Shown here in pieces: positions 47,414 to 58,689 of a stretch of 64,000 nucleotides of DNA (positions are counted from its first letter, which is position 1; each line of letters begins with the position of its first letter). The stretch comes from Cylindrodendrum hubeiense (Eukaryota; Ascomycota; Sordariomycetes; Hypocreales; Nectriaceae). A program made the position numbers and the translations under genes. The notes beneath the pieces were generated by a model. The model had not been told where the DNA came from, ran no database searches, and saw only the letters and a list, made by a program, of their open reading frames with translations. The DNA lies in contig JAANBB010000153.1 of the NCBI GenBank assembly GCA_014621425.1, positions 17,072 to 81,071 of the forward strand, written 5' to 3'.

Positions 47414-48376
47414 CTACTTGTCCTCGGTTTCCTCAGTCTTGGCGAGGTCATGCTCCTTCAACAGCGCCGTGATCTCGTCGGCGCTCCACAGTCGGTGGTA
47501 GATCTTGCCGTCCTCGGTCTGTCCCACCGTCGCAAACTCGACTGCAGTTACATGGTTAGCTAGCCGTCATTCATGGCGGGACGTGGGGGAAGGGATGAAA
47601 CGCACTCTTCTCGCTGCTCAGCTTGGTTGAGTCCATGGTCTTGCTCAGGACCTTGACGGCCATACCACAAGCCTCCTCGAGTGTGCAATCCTCCTTGTAG
47701 TCTTGCTTCAACAAGCTCTGCGCGCTAGCATTGTTGGCTCCCGCGCTCGTAGCCTTCCAGCCGCCGTAGTTGCCTGAGGGGTTGCTGAGGTAGAGCTGGA
47801 ACTGTCTTCGAGGGTCCCAGCCGGCGTAGATGAAGGAGACACCGAAAGGTCGCAGACCACCGTGCTGCGTGTAACCTTGCTTGAGATCACAGAGTCGGCG
47901 AACGAGCTGCTCGCAGGGGATGTCTTCGTTGTAGGTGAGGAGGTAGCGCTGGGCTGCTTGTCGGGCGTAGTTGATGAGGATGTTGGCATCGGCAGTCATG
48001 CCTGCGACGGCGCAGATCATGTTGCTACAACAGACATGTCAGCGGGAATCCACTGATGTATTCGGTGATTGAAGGGAGGGATGTATCGCACTCGTTAAGG
48101 ATGTAAAGCTTCTCGGCCGAAGTGTCCTGCTCCAGCAGCTTTGAGGTGACCTTTCGCTCGGCGGCCAAGACGATGCCATCCTTGGCCAGGATGCCAATGG
48201 CGGTACCAGCGTGGGAAATAGCTTCTAGGGCATATTCGACCTGGTACAGGCGGCCCTCTGGTGAGAAGATGGTTGTCTGCGGAAGCGGTCAGCGGGGGCA
48301 GCTCTCATGGTTGATGATTGGGAGCTGGGGAAGCTGCTGCGGGCACACGCACTCGGGAATCGTAACGGCGAGACAT
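47414..48376 (-). CDS. pre9: 20S proteasome subunit alpha-3 (Pre9/PSMA4 type)
   Basis: Non-catalytic alpha-ring subunit of the 20S proteasome. Exons in transcript order 48376-48353, 48276-48092, 48024-47606 and 47541-47414 total 756 nt, 251 residues. The first exon encodes only eight residues, MSRRYDSR. The alpha-subunit N-terminal signature follows as [20 protein letters not shown], then [42 protein letters not shown], and [21 protein letters not shown]. The Leu/Tyr-rich [26 protein letters not shown] and the acidic C-terminus fit Pre9 rather than the other alpha subunits. Each junction restores frame and conserved residues (for example GA|C for the Asp of LNDNM). Divergent from the PHD/SPOC gene across 1.4 kb. 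Confidence 0.95.
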
Positions 48377-49775
48377 GGTAAAGTCGGTGGATCTGAGAAG
48401 TGAAGTGGCGGTGCGATGGATAAGCAAGCTCTAGACGAAACTCGGAGACTCGTGGAGAGAGGGAGAGAGCTGCTGTGGTGGAGGTGGAGGTCTGGTGTTG
48501 AGATTCGTTACGTCGTTACAACTGAGCTCCAGGCACAGCCGCGCCGCGTTAGCTCTCGCTGCTGGCTGGTTGTGCTCGGCGGCGGGATGGATACCTGAGG
48601 TTAAAAGAAAGCTACGTACCGATCTGGCTGAGGCGAGGGAGACATGCACGGCTGACAAGGCTGAGGAGAGCGGGGCCTGGTTGCCTTTGCCTGGCACGGG
48701 CGGCGGTTGTGTTCATCCGAAGTTGTTCCGGGTGGGCCGTGATCTGACTAATCGCACCAATCCCGATGGCTCCTCCCAGAATCTGCCAGAGGCGGGGATT
48801 GCGGGTTGCTGTCTCATGATCCAGGCCAATATGCTGCCACAAATCAGGCATCTATCTGTGATCTGTCAAATGTCAGCGGCGGCGGGAAGCAGGGAAGGAG
48901 CGGATAATAGGGTACGTGCCTACCACACTCTGGCTTGCCCACTGGCACTGTAGAAGCTGGGGCCAAGTGCGCGGAGCGAAGTACCTGCGTAGATAGCGCC
49001 GCCGCCAATCGCCAGATGCTCCTGCTGTGGCGGGCTGCTGCTCACTAATTCGTAGAACGGCAAGGTAGGTGAGGTAGTGCCGAAGTTTTCGTCACCTCCG
49101 CAAGCAAGCTTCCCCCTTCACAACCTCCTCCTCGCATCATCGTCACCAACGCCAGCACCACCGGTATCGTCGGGCACTTTTATTGTCGCGACATTTATTC
49201 TGCGACCGAAGGGCAGCAATTTCCTTGTTCGCGTGCAGGAACTACTGCACTGAGACTCGGGGCACGCCTCTCCACGTTCAACAACACCCTGCGGCGTCTT
49301 TCGCTGGAGAAAGCGCACGCGACGCCAATTATCTCCCCCCCACCCGCGTGAGCTCGTTTTCATCACCACGGAGCGCGTCAACCACCGCCACCTACAACCG
49401 CCACCTCGCGCATTGCTTCTCGGCAGCTTGCGCACATTATCCAAGGCCCGCGACACCATTGACGACCTCGGCGCCGCCGGCAACGACTGGATTTGTTTGC
49501 TCTTGACCCTCTTGCCAGGAAAATAACAGTGGAGGAGACATCCACACGGATTTTGGCTGGGGAGGGCTCGCCGTGAACTAGTCGTGACCTCTAGAGTTGT
49601 CTACCACGTAATTATCCCAATGTCTGTCTAGCCAGACAGGTATCTCGCGCTTTGCTGCAACAGTAGGCCTCACATCTGCCCAAAGCGACACCTTCGCCAC
49701 CCACAACATCAATCTCTGCTACACATTGTCCCCAAACTAGAAGGCGCTTTCAAATCTACACTACGCATCGCCATC
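48377..49775. other. divergent promoter region of the proteasome and Bye1-like genes
   Basis: 1.4 kb with no recognisable gene. Open frames such as 48495-48953 lack domains. The part near 49100-49775 is probably the long 5' leader of the downstream gene. Confidence 0.45.
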
Positions 49776-52671
49776 ATGTCTGGTAAGCGACAACTGCCCT
49801 CTAGGTTGCCTGGACATGCGCGGTTCGCGGGTAGTGACATACCCCGTCGTCGCGCAAGTCAGGAAGATAGCCGCAAGATAGATCGAACTCGCACTGACAG
49901 AACCCGTCCAGGAGAAGCTGAACCACGACGATCCGTGCGTGCCACCAAGGGCCAACACACAAAGTCCTTCGATGAACTTGAGCCCGCGGCCGCACCCAAG
50001 CGACGACAGACCAAGAAGACCAAGAAGGCCAAGGAGCAGGAAACCGAACAAGAGCAGGAACAGGAGCAAGAACAGGAACAAGAACAAGAACCGGAGCAAG
50101 AACAGGAACCGGAGCAAGACGATGATCAAGAGGAGGAGATAATCCGCTGCGTCTGCGGCGCGACGGAACAAGACGAGGACTCGGGCGAGGCATGGATCGC
50201 CTGCGAAACCTGCGGCGCATGGCAACACAATGTCTGTGTCAGCGTGAGTTCCTACGATGACGAGATACCAGAGCACTACTGGTGCGAGCAATGCCGACCA
50301 CAAAACCACAAGGAACTTCTCGACGGCATTGCCAAGGGCGAGAAGCCATGGGAGGCCAGGCGCAAGGCCCACGAGGAAGAGTCGGAGAAGAAAAAGAGGA
50401 GGGGCGGCAGAAGGGGTAAGGGGAAGCGGAATAGCGACTCCAAGGAAGAGCTTGAGAAGTCTGCTGGTGCCAAACCTAAGCCGTCGCCGGCGCCTGATGC
50501 TGGCAAGGAAAAGAAGGAGCCCGCCGCGAAGCCAGGGAAGCGGAAGTCCCGCGAAGACTCTCACGATACAGAGGGCAAGGTGCGTTGACTTGCTTGAGCG
50601 ACAAATGACGTTGGAATGCTAACCAATACTCTTTTAGACTCCCAAGATGCGACGCGTATCAGAGAACGAGGCGGTTCCCGTACCTGTACCTGCGCCTACA
50701 CTTACACCTACACCCACACCTGCATCCGCACCCGCACCCGCAACCGTACCTACACCTACATCTACATCTACACCTACACCTGCACCCGCACCTGCGCCTG
50801 CACCTGCACCTACACCTGCACCTACACGCACGCTTGTCAGCTATACGCCACCCCCAGACCTCGTCAAGTCAGTAACAGAGCTGCCCAATGCACGGATGGG
50901 GCCAGCAAAGGCCCTGATAAAGTCCATCGGTCATGTCCTGGGAACAATGCAGAAGCAGGGTGACCTAGAGCTAGATGAGGGCACCTCTATCGAGTCTATG
51001 TCTGAGACGTATGCTCTCCAAATTGAGCGCGCTGTCTTTGATACGCACCCCGTGACCAAGGGACAGAAGGAGTACAGCCAGCAGGTTAAGACGCTTAGTT
51101 TCAACCTCAAGAACAACCCTGAGCTATGTAGCTCGCTTGTGGGAGGGACTATGTCACCATCGAGCCTGGCCGTCATGACATCAGAGCAGCTTGCCTCGTC
51201 GGAGATGCAAAAGCAAACGGCCGAGATGAAGGCCAAGGCCGAAAAGCAGTCCATCCTCTACACTTCGGAGACTGGGCCACGTGTTCGACGGACACACAAG
51301 GGTGAGGAAGTGGTGGAAGACGAAAGTTTCGTGAATAGCGATGCTCTGCCTCTGCCTGCAGGACCGCGCCGATCGGCCACAGTTAAAAACGAGCCGTCAG
51401 GGGGAGATCAAGTGGATCTTGCCTCGCACCCGGCACAGCACGAAGGAGGACAGCACTCGCCAAGCAACCCCAATTTCGACATCACCAAGGTCTTCTCAAG
51501 CGTCAAATCCCCCACAGGCACACATAATCGTCGGCCATCGGCTCCCGTAACGCAGGCGAATGGCCCGGGCGTGGATGCTGATGTCGACCGGATGCTTCAG
51601 GAGGAGAATGAATCACCACCTTACTCACCGACGGAGGAGACACAGGACCCGGATGTGATTTGGCGCGGCTCATTGGCGATGAGCTCCATCGCAAATTTCC
51701 CAGCCACGGCCAAACACATTGGAGGGGCCAACTTTGCAGCCGTTGGCCCATGGTCCAAACTCATCCCCAAGCGCATGACGGTGGCTGGGCGCATCACCCA
51801 ACAAAGCGCTATCGAGTATCTCTGCAGTCTGCGCTACAGCAGCTTGACGGACATCATCGTCGTCAACCTCACCCCAGTGGCACCTGCGGCACATGCCGAG
51901 TTCAACGCCCTCATCGACTACTTTGTTAGTAAGAAGCGGTACGGCGTGGTGGGCGACAAGGTAGTGGGCAATGTGCGGGACACATATCTCGTGCCCGTGC
52001 CAGCTGGAGAGGACAACTATCCCGAGTTCATGCTGAATCTGGTGGATAACAAGGTCCCGAAGAGTCGAGCTGAGCCGATGCTGCTTGCCGTTTTTGTTTA
52101 CCGCAACGACCCGGAGCATTTGAAGCAGATCAAAGACTCGGGGATGACACCACAGGAGGCAAACAGCCCTGGAACGCCAACACCAACAGGCCACGGACAG
52201 CGCAGTAACTCGACGGCATCGGTGTCGGGGCCATCGTTCTCGCCAGCAACGCCGCAAGCGCCGCAGGCAGCGTTCCCGCCACAGCAGCAACCGCTCCACG
52301 GCCATCTACAGTCGACGACACCGGTCCCTATCCCACAGCCACCCCATACTCGACCTCAAGCAGCAGTGCCAGTAGCACCAGCACCCCCGGTGCCAACTGT
52401 GGTGCCGGGGCAAATGTCAGACGCACAGAAGTACCAAGCGCAGCAGGCCGGACAAGCGATGGCTCATGAAGTGCTCGGCCCGCTGATTAGCGTACCGACG
52501 GTGCAATTTCTCATCCCACAGGCATACCAGATGTCACGCAGGGAGTGGGAGGTGATCAAGGGTATCTTCGACCGGGAGCCCCGAGCAAGAGAGGACCTGC
52601 AGCACCTGGGCGTGCTTTTGGAGAAGGAGAGCGCAGAGAAGAAGGCGGCGGAAGCGGGCCATGCACACTGA
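49776..52671 (+). CDS. PHD finger / TFIIS-central / SPOC protein, Bye1-like
   Basis: Nuclear chromatin and RNA polymerase II-associated factor. Exons 49776-50579 and 50638-52671 (58-nt intron with TGCTAAC branch point) give 945 residues. Domain order: basic N-terminus, Glu-Gln repeat (about 90-115), PHD finger about 125-178 (CVCGATE...WIACETCGAWQHNVC...YWCEQC), Lys-rich linker, a Thr/Pro/Ala repeat (about 280-332), a TFIIS central-like domain about 338-480, and a SPOC domain about 605-760 starting at VIWRGSLAMSSIANFPATA. A Pro/Gln-rich tail ends in a charged helix. This order matches yeast Bye1, which binds H3K4me3 and Pol II. Yeast Bye1 lacks such long repeats. Confidence 0.9.
50044..50119 (+). 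repeat. Glu-Gln coding repeat (GAGCAG/GAACAA units)
   Basis: Twelve or so EQ/EP dipeptides are encoded by GAR-CAR hexamers in the Bye1-like gene just upstream of its PHD finger. Synonymous variation shows the repeat is not freshly expanded. Confidence 0.8.
50671..50831 (+). repeat. Thr-Pro / Ala-Pro coding hexamer repeat
   Basis: About 27 hexamers of the type (A/G)CNCC(T/C) encode alternating TP and AP dipeptides between the PHD and TFIIS-like domains. It is likely a stiff extended linker and a good length-polymorphism candidate. Confidence 0.85.
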
Positions 52672-53806
52672 TGAAATTGTTGCTGGAGTCGAGGGGGTCG
52701 AGGGAGACGGGAGAGACGAGGGAGGATGTGGGAGATGAGGGAGACGAGGAAGACAGCTTGAGGAGGAAAAAGAGGAAAAAGAGGTGGAGGGGGAGTATTT
52801 CGGTGCTTTCAACTTGCTATGGAACCCCGTTGTCGTCGCGTTGACAAGTGGGTGTGTTTGGATTTATTATGACGACCTGGGCAAAAACTAGGAATGATGG
52901 GGCGGAGGGATGTCGAGTTCATCTGCCGCTGATGGCTGGAGGCAATATCTATTCTTTTGGTGGCTCTGGTGAAGCTACATGTGTATCTAAGCTTGTCGAC
53001 TCGCTTCAGTCATGATGATGGGGACCTGGTAGCTCTACTACCTTAGCTACAATTGCAACTCCATGTTTATGGCCATGGTATATGTCGTGGGAACAGAGCG
53101 AGGTTCCGCTGTCTGTACTTTTCTTGAGTCACTGTTATAGATTTTCTATTTTAGGAGATTGAATGAGGCTTGGTTGCAAATGCGTTTCCGTGATGCCGGC
53201 GACGATGCAGCGTCAACATGAACTAACCATGACACAAACGGAGTCTCATGCGCCGACCAACCAGCCACCAACGGAGTGGCCGACCCCTCCCCCGTCTCGC
53301 GTCGCCTCGTCGTCTCGTCTGCTTGCACCAGTCCCCCCAATAGGAAGACACGACCCCGGGCTTTTTGGGTGCCCTGGGGCCCCCGTCGTCAACATTGAGG
53401 CTTATGAGGGCCCTTGGCTGCAGCTGTGCCACACGGGGCATACTCGTAAATGAAGCGGAACAGACCCCCCACAATGGTGACGCAACAAAACCAGGTCGTG
53501 GAGCCCAAGCGCAACCTTGGCTGGCCTTGTTTATCCGCCTATAGTTCCTTCTTGCCATCTGCATCATTGCTCAATTCATCACCTGGACATTCCATATTCC
53601 CTTTCTTTTTTCATCCCAACACCTCCAGCTTTGTAAGTACGCAATCACGCGTCGTCAACCTCTCGCTCCCCTCCACGTTTCCTCCATCTGTTGCGCTTTC
53701 TCTGTGCTACACCGCCCAACCAGCCTGTAATTACAGCGGATCCCTCAGCCTTACTGACCCAAGATCCAGATACTCCTCCCCAAACCTTCCAATTCTTTCA
53801 GCAACA
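52672..53806. other. intergenic region and leader of a small Cys-rich peptide gene
   Basis: After the Bye1-like stop come G/A-rich sequences (GAGGGAGACG units near 52690-52790) and ordinary spacer. A possible 5'-UTR intron of the next gene runs 53633-53736: GTAAGTACGC donor, TAATTACAG acceptor. No other gene is seen. Confidence 0.45.
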
Positions 53807-53977
53807 ATGGCCTGCGGATCCTCCCACTCGTCCCTCGTTAACCGCAGCGGCCCCGGCAGCGCGGCCACCTCCATCGCCGAGAGCATCGTCAAGCCCGCCG
53901 AGGCCACTGGCGGCAGGACCCGCTGCATCGAGTGCGGCGACTACGAGTGCTGCTGCATTCCCTGCACCATTCTGTGA
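53807..53977 (+). CDS. 56-residue Cys-rich small protein
   Basis: The frame begins at an ATG in good context (ACAATGG), ends at 53975-53977, and encodes a Ser/Gly-rich N-terminal half and a Cys-dense C-terminus: RTRCIECGDYECCCIPCTIL. It has seven Cys, six of them in the last 17 residues, ending in hydrophobic residues. Codons are strongly C-ending (AACCGCAGCGGCCCC...), which supports translation. A likely 5'-UTR intron precedes it. There is no signal peptide. The CxxC plus CCC cluster suggests metal binding or lipidation, but I do not recognise the family; function unknown. The same frame is open upstream to 53450 through less biased sequence, so a longer reading without the intron is possible but less likely. 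Confidence 0.6.
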   Translation: MACGSSHSSLVNRSGPGSAATSIAESIVKPAEATGGRTRCIECGDYECCCIPCTIL

Positions 53978-54647
53978 GAGGAGATGGCAAGGGCATGATA
54001 TGACCGGTCCGGGTGAATTTGGGTCCGAGCGAGTCCTTTGGGGGGATTGGAGTTAGAGATATCAATGAAGGGAGTGTCTGAGTGTGGCGGTAGCTGATGG
54101 ATAATGGAATTGAATGTGTCATGAGCTTTGTGGTATATTGAGTTCCTATCGTCTTCTCATGTGTCTTCTCATGTGTCTTCTCTATGCCTCACGTACTGGA
54201 AGGGCCCTTGGAATTCCAACATGGCAACGTCCCTAGACGCTGTGCATTGCTGTTGCCCGCTGCCTCGCCCTGCACCTTGGTTTCTCTCCGGCAGGCGCCC
54301 AGTAATTCGTAGAGGTCATATGCTGAGACCCGCTAGACGAAGCGTTTGTTCTAACGGTATATGGGAAGGATTGTATATGATACTGTCGCAATGGTTTCGC
54401 GCGTCTGTATCTTTCGAGATGAAGACTTACCCCATGGGTTTCTGGCGTCGTCCAATGCCCCTCGCCAGCTATTGGTCCAGTGGTGATGCAGTATTCTCAT
54501 GCACTGTTATGGGGTAGTAACTAGGTGCTGATTGATGGAATCTCGGGTGTATAGACCGTCAGCCTGCCACTACGCGGTCGTCATGGCTGCTCAATGGCAT
54601 TGTCAATGTCCCTTTGTGGTGACTCTTCCCCATGATCAAATCGTGTA
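53978..54647. other. convergent intergenic region
   Basis: Lies between the small Cys-rich gene and Med7. A 14-base direct repeat TCTTCTCATGTG occurs near 54150-54180. No gene is recognised; the open frame 54128-54517 lacks domains. Confidence 0.4.
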
Positions 54648-55467
54648 TTAGGCAAAAAGGGCATCCGTAATAGCCCAGGCATCTGATTCCCTCTCCAATG
54701 CCACCGCCTCCCAATCCTCGTCGTCAGCATCGCCAAGCGGCTTGGGTACCTCCGGAACGCTCAGGCTCCCCAGCCCATCCAGCACGCGCCGGGCCTTGTC
54801 CACCTGGGTCCGGATAGCCATGGTTTCGGTGCGGGTGCGGTCGAGGTGCTCCTGCATCATGGCAATGGCCGACTCACGGGCCTGGTGCGGGCGGTACTCG
54901 TTGAGGATGTGGTGGAAGTTGATGAAGAGCGTGCGCAGGTCCTGGACCTTGGCCTCCGCGTGAGACGGGTTTCGGGAGAGGGTACCGGAGAGCTCAAGAA
55001 AGTTGAGGAGGAGGGACTTGGCGAGGCGCTTGAGCTCGAGAGCGCGGTCGAAGTGCTTGACGTCTTTAGACTCGGTCGGGGCCGCTGAAGGGAGATTGGC
55101 GATGCCCTGCTCCTCTAGTGTAGGGAGTTTGTCATCGAGCTGCAGCGGAGGAAGCCGAGTTAGCGGATTGTGCCACGGTTCATATGCACTCGCTCATAGA
55201 GAGCAGTTAAGAGTTGCATCCTACCATGTACTGGTCACCGAAGACCCTCCAGCGCCCGTCGGCCGGCTCCAGAGGCGGTTGGAGATTGAGAAGCTCCTCG
55301 GGCAGGTCTGGGATGCGCGTTGGCGCCTGGTCACTGCCATGCTGCTGAGTGTGTGCCGCCTTGAGCTCCTCGATCCGAGCGAGCTTGTCGGGTGTGAAGT
55401 CCTTCCAAAAGGGCGGCGGGTTGGGGAACGTCGAGGAGAGCGTGTTTGCCTCCTGCTGGTCGGCCAT
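54648..55467 (-). CDS. med7: Mediator complex subunit 7
   Basis: Middle-module subunit of Mediator, the bridge between activators and RNA polymerase II. Exons 55467-55225 and 55139-54648 (85-nt intron, GTAGGA...CTGCAG, with CTAAC branch) join after QYM to give 244 residues. Typical family features seen: TFPNPPPFWKDFTPDKL near the N-terminus, a Pro-rich LPEELLNLQPPLEPADGRWRVFGDQY block, LPTLEEQGIANL, and the long helical ALELKRLAKSLLLNFLEL...FINFHHILNEYRPHQARESAI segment that pairs with Med21. Start at ATG 55467. Divergent from the ZNF830-like gene. Confidence 0.94.
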
Positions 55468-56209
55468 CTTTCAGGCGTCGAGATGATGTCACCTCATGAG
55501 AGGGAGGATTGGCGTCCGGGGGTTGAAGCGTGGAGGAGACAGAGAGATCTATCTCGCGAGAATCAAGACAAGACAAGATAGGCACCAGATCGTAGAGACC
55601 CGTCGAAACGAGATGGAATGTCGTCGCAAAGAGGACCCGCAACTCCGTAGCGCGCCGTAGTGGTGCTTTGACTGAAGTGGAGGGAAAGTGGGTAATCGAT
55701 AAATGGACTGAGACCTTGGGAAAGGCTCCCTCTGAGCTGGGGATCAACGTCAAGAGAGACAAAAAAGAAACACTAAAAGAACTAGAGGCCGAAGGAGCTG
55801 TTTTTGAAGATTTTTTTTTTCTTTTTTGCGGACGCGGATAATAGCTTCTTTGGATCCGAGTTGCCTAGAGAATCTAGAGCCCAGAGTTAAGCTGACGCTG
55901 CTCCAGGGTCTCTTTCAAGGTTCGGTTTAGGTTGCTGGGTGGTCTGCGCCGGCTAATTGTCGGAGACGGCTCACCTTTCTGCCCCATGTGAGAGAGCCCA
56001 TCACTAACAACGCCGCCTTTCCTGTCACCTCTGTCTCTCCTCCTCTTCCTCGACTAATCTTCTTCTTCCTTTTATATACATACCAAGCCAATCCACTTAT
56101 CTATAATCCGTACTCGTCATTTTCCTGCCGTCAATTGGCAGCCAACGGGCCGTCCCTCCGCCTCCCCGTCCTACGCCTCCCCTCCCCTCCTTCTATCTCG
56201 TCTCCCGCC
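55468..56209. other. divergent promoter region of med7 and the ZNF830-like gene
   Basis: About 740 bases with a poly-T run near 55811-55825 and a CT-rich leader with a TATATACATA element near 56072 before the downstream ATG. No coding sequence is recognised. Confidence 0.5.
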
Positions 56210-57259
56210 ATGGCCGACGTTCGATCTCTTCTGCGCCAGCAGCGCGCTGCTCGCCGCATTGAACACCCTCACGCCGCCTACTCCGATGCTGGCAAGCTGC
56301 TCTGCACCTTGTGCCACGACCACATTAAGACCGAGTCCCTCTGGGATGGCCATGTCCAGAGCGACGCCCACAAGACCCGTCACCTCCAGCTGCGAGCGGC
56401 GGCCCAGGCCAACGCCGCCAGCGAGGCCCAGAAGACAGCCCACAAGCGAAAACACGATGACGATGATGAGGATAGCGGCAACGGCAGCGGTGATGTCGAT
56501 ATGGAAGATTCTACGAGGCGGAAACGGAGCAAACCAGACATGACTTTGCACGGGCCCGAGGCGGATGGGGACAAAGACCAGACCCTGACTCCACCCCGGT
56601 TGACAAGGAGGACTTCTACCACACCGTCGCAGGGCATGGAGATGCAGATCCCTTCACGGCCGGCCACGCCCGCGCACCGTGACGGACCCGCATCGTCTAC
56701 CCCTGGCCAACCTGGCAACTCGCTGGCCTCACAGTCTGTCACCGCTTCCAACACCACCTCTCTCCCCTCACGGCGACCGAGCACTTTGGCAACCGAAGAC
56801 CGACCAGGTTCAACAGCGCAACAAGTTGACGAGTCGGAGTGGGCTGCCTTTGAGGCCGACATCGCCGCTACGTCAGTCCCCTACGACGAGGATGCTGTCA
56901 TCTCGGCGCCTGCCATGACCGCGGACGAGACTGCTGCCGCCGCCGAGGCCGAGGAAGAGGAGGCCAAAAAGAGGAGGGAGCAAGCCGACGTGGACCTTGA
57001 GGACGAAAAGGAGGAGGCCACCCGGGCGCTGGAGGAGGAGTTTGAGGAGATGGAAGAGCTCGAGGCCCGCGTGCGGCGACTCAAGGAAAAGCGGGAAGCC
57101 CTGCGGAAACGAGGCGAGAGCTTCGGCCAGGACGCAGTGCCTGCGAAACCCACAACCATGGGAAAGGAGAACTTGGAAACTCCGATAGACGAGGAAGACG
57201 AGGACGAGGAGGAAGATGAGGATGACGATTGGGACGGATTCAGGTTCCGAACCAACTAG
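56210..57259 (+). CDS. ZNF830/CCDC16-like C2H2 zinc-finger coiled-coil protein
   Basis: Single-exon gene of 349 residues. A U1-type C2H2 finger (C32, C35, H48, H54 in CTLCHDHIKTESLWDGHVQSDAH) follows the basic start MADVRSLLRQQRAARR. A disordered Ser/Thr/Pro-rich middle with a bipartite basic patch (RRKRSKPD) leads to a conserved C-terminal region beginning ESEWAAFEADIA, then a Glu/Ala coiled coil (EEEEAKKRREQADVDLEDEK) and a DE-rich end with WDGFRFR. This matches the ZNF830 family, linked to splicing and DNA-damage response in animals. The frame is open above the chosen ATG but contains no better start. Confidence 0.85.
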   Translation: MADVRSLLRQQRAARRIEHPHAAYSDAGKLLCTLCHDHIKTESLWDGHVQSDAHKTRHLQLRAAAQANAASEAQKTAHKRKHDDDDEDSGNGSGDVDMEDSTRRKRSKPDMTLHGPEADGDKDQTLTPPRLTRRTSTTPSQGMEMQIPSRPATPAHRDGPASSTPGQPGNSLASQSVTASNTTSLPSRRPSTLATEDRPGSTAQQVDESEWAAFEADIAATSVPYDEDAVISAPAMTADETAAAAEAEEEEAKKRREQADVDLEDEKEEATRALEEEFEEMEELEARVRRLKEKREALRKRGESFGQDAVPAKPTTMGKENLETPIDEEDEDEEEDEDDDWDGFRFRTN

Positions 57260-57655
57260 GCAGTCCCTTGGGAATAAATGCCTTTGCGAGAGAGAGAGAG
57301 AGAGCCCACAGATGGCACCTCCTCATGTACAAACAACACACAACCTACATAATGTATCATACAAAACAACGGCTTTGTCTGTTAAGCTCTGCCCCCTTTG
57401 GGCAAGGGCTCCCCAGGAACCGCATCCCCATCGGCCTTTCGATGGTACCGATGTCTACCAAGCCGCCAGGGCTCAACAGTGAGAAAAAGAAGGCGGTTCG
57501 AGAATTGAACATGGTCAGAAATGGACAAGACAGATCAAACTGCCAACTAGCAGTCTAAGCACGATACCACACCCTTTGCGCCCGCAGTCGTGGCGATGTG
57601 TCACCACCAATATCACCACCGTCACTATCATTACCATCACCATCACAGCACAGAC
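57260..57655. other. convergent 3' region, no gene seen
   Basis: Four hundred bases between the ZNF830-like gene and the F-box gene, with a short GA repeat at 57289-57304. A GTAAGT on the minus strand at the end of the F-box gene leaves open a small extra exon near 57555-57570. Confidence 0.4.
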
Positions 57656-58689
57656 TTACCAAACAGCAGCCATCGAATCCTCTCCCCGACCAACACGCTC
57701 CCAGAACTTGCGTAGCCTCCACACACGGCCGATGCCGCGACTTTCTTCCCAGCGTTTTACGCCTTCCTCGCGCTCCCTTACCTTGCCTTTCCATTTGGAC
57801 GCAATCCACTGCCGCAGTCCATCCTTCACCCTCTCCTTCTCAATGGCTATCTTCTTGGCCATCAGACCCGGCGCAATATGGACGTTGCTCAAGCCAGGCA
57901 CGCACTCCTTGGGTAGCACACACCGCTCTACCAGACATGCCGGCGAAGGCCGAGTTGCTAGTCGGCGAGAGAGTCTAATGGATACAAGGGAACGGGCAAG
58001 TCGTCGCGAAACAACTGACGTGTGTGTCAAGAAGATGGAGCGGGAGATGAGATCGGCCAATGAAGGGCGTGAGGAGGACCAGAGGAGAGGCGGGAGAACG
58101 CAACGGGCACGGCGAAGACGGTAGTGATGCAGAATGGGAGTTCGCGAGAGGCTACGAAGCAAGTGGTTCGTCTACGTTTCTGTCAGTCATTGTCCCGGGG
58201 GTTTTTGAGGAGAAATCGTTTCATCATTCCGTGTCAAGTCAAGTTCAGGGACCGTTTGTAAGGAGAAAATGATAAAGGGCTGATAGCTGAGCCATCAAAA
58301 ACCTACCCTTGATGTTGAAAGCAGATCGCCCACATCTAGGAAGCCCAGAATGTGGAAGAGAACCTCGTTTGGCAAGTGCTCGAGATGGAGTGGGTTGGAC
58401 GAGACCCCGTCGAGGCTGTGCCAATGGCCATCATGCCAGGCTATGGGGTGATAAGCAAGGACGGCGTCAGCATCCGAGGGGGCTGGGAGGTCAGCCTCTT
58501 GCGAGAGGATGGGGGCGATCGAGAAGACTGCGGGTTGGGCATCAGCGGCCGTCAGTCGCAGGGCTGAAGGCACTCGTAACCGGGGCCGGGCCAACGCTAC
58601 CTACCGGGGCTATCTGGACAAGGTGATGAGAGAGGCAGACTGTGCGTCTGCGAGATGAGCTGGTCAGTCCGGGTGGCGGCAGGCTCCAT
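57656..58689 (-). CDS. F-box protein
   Basis: Probable substrate adaptor of an SCF ubiquitin ligase. Exons in transcript order 58689-58605, 58527-58307 and 58171-57656 join in frame to 273 residues. The introns are 77 and 135 nt, with GTAGGT donors and GCAG/GTAG acceptors. The F-box spans about residues 77-115: LEHLPNEVLFHILGFLDVGDLL, continued across the junction by STSRTNHLLRSLSRTPILHH. The rest is basic, with VVSRRLARSLVSIRLSRRLA, a CVLPKECVPGL block, and a Trp/Arg-rich C-terminus (WKGKVREREEGVKRWEESRG); no WD40 or LRR repeats. The start at ATG 58689 is the first ATG in frame; sequence above it is open but lacks ATG. The last codons overlap a perfect GTAAGT, so the true C-terminus could be slightly different. 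Confidence 0.78.
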
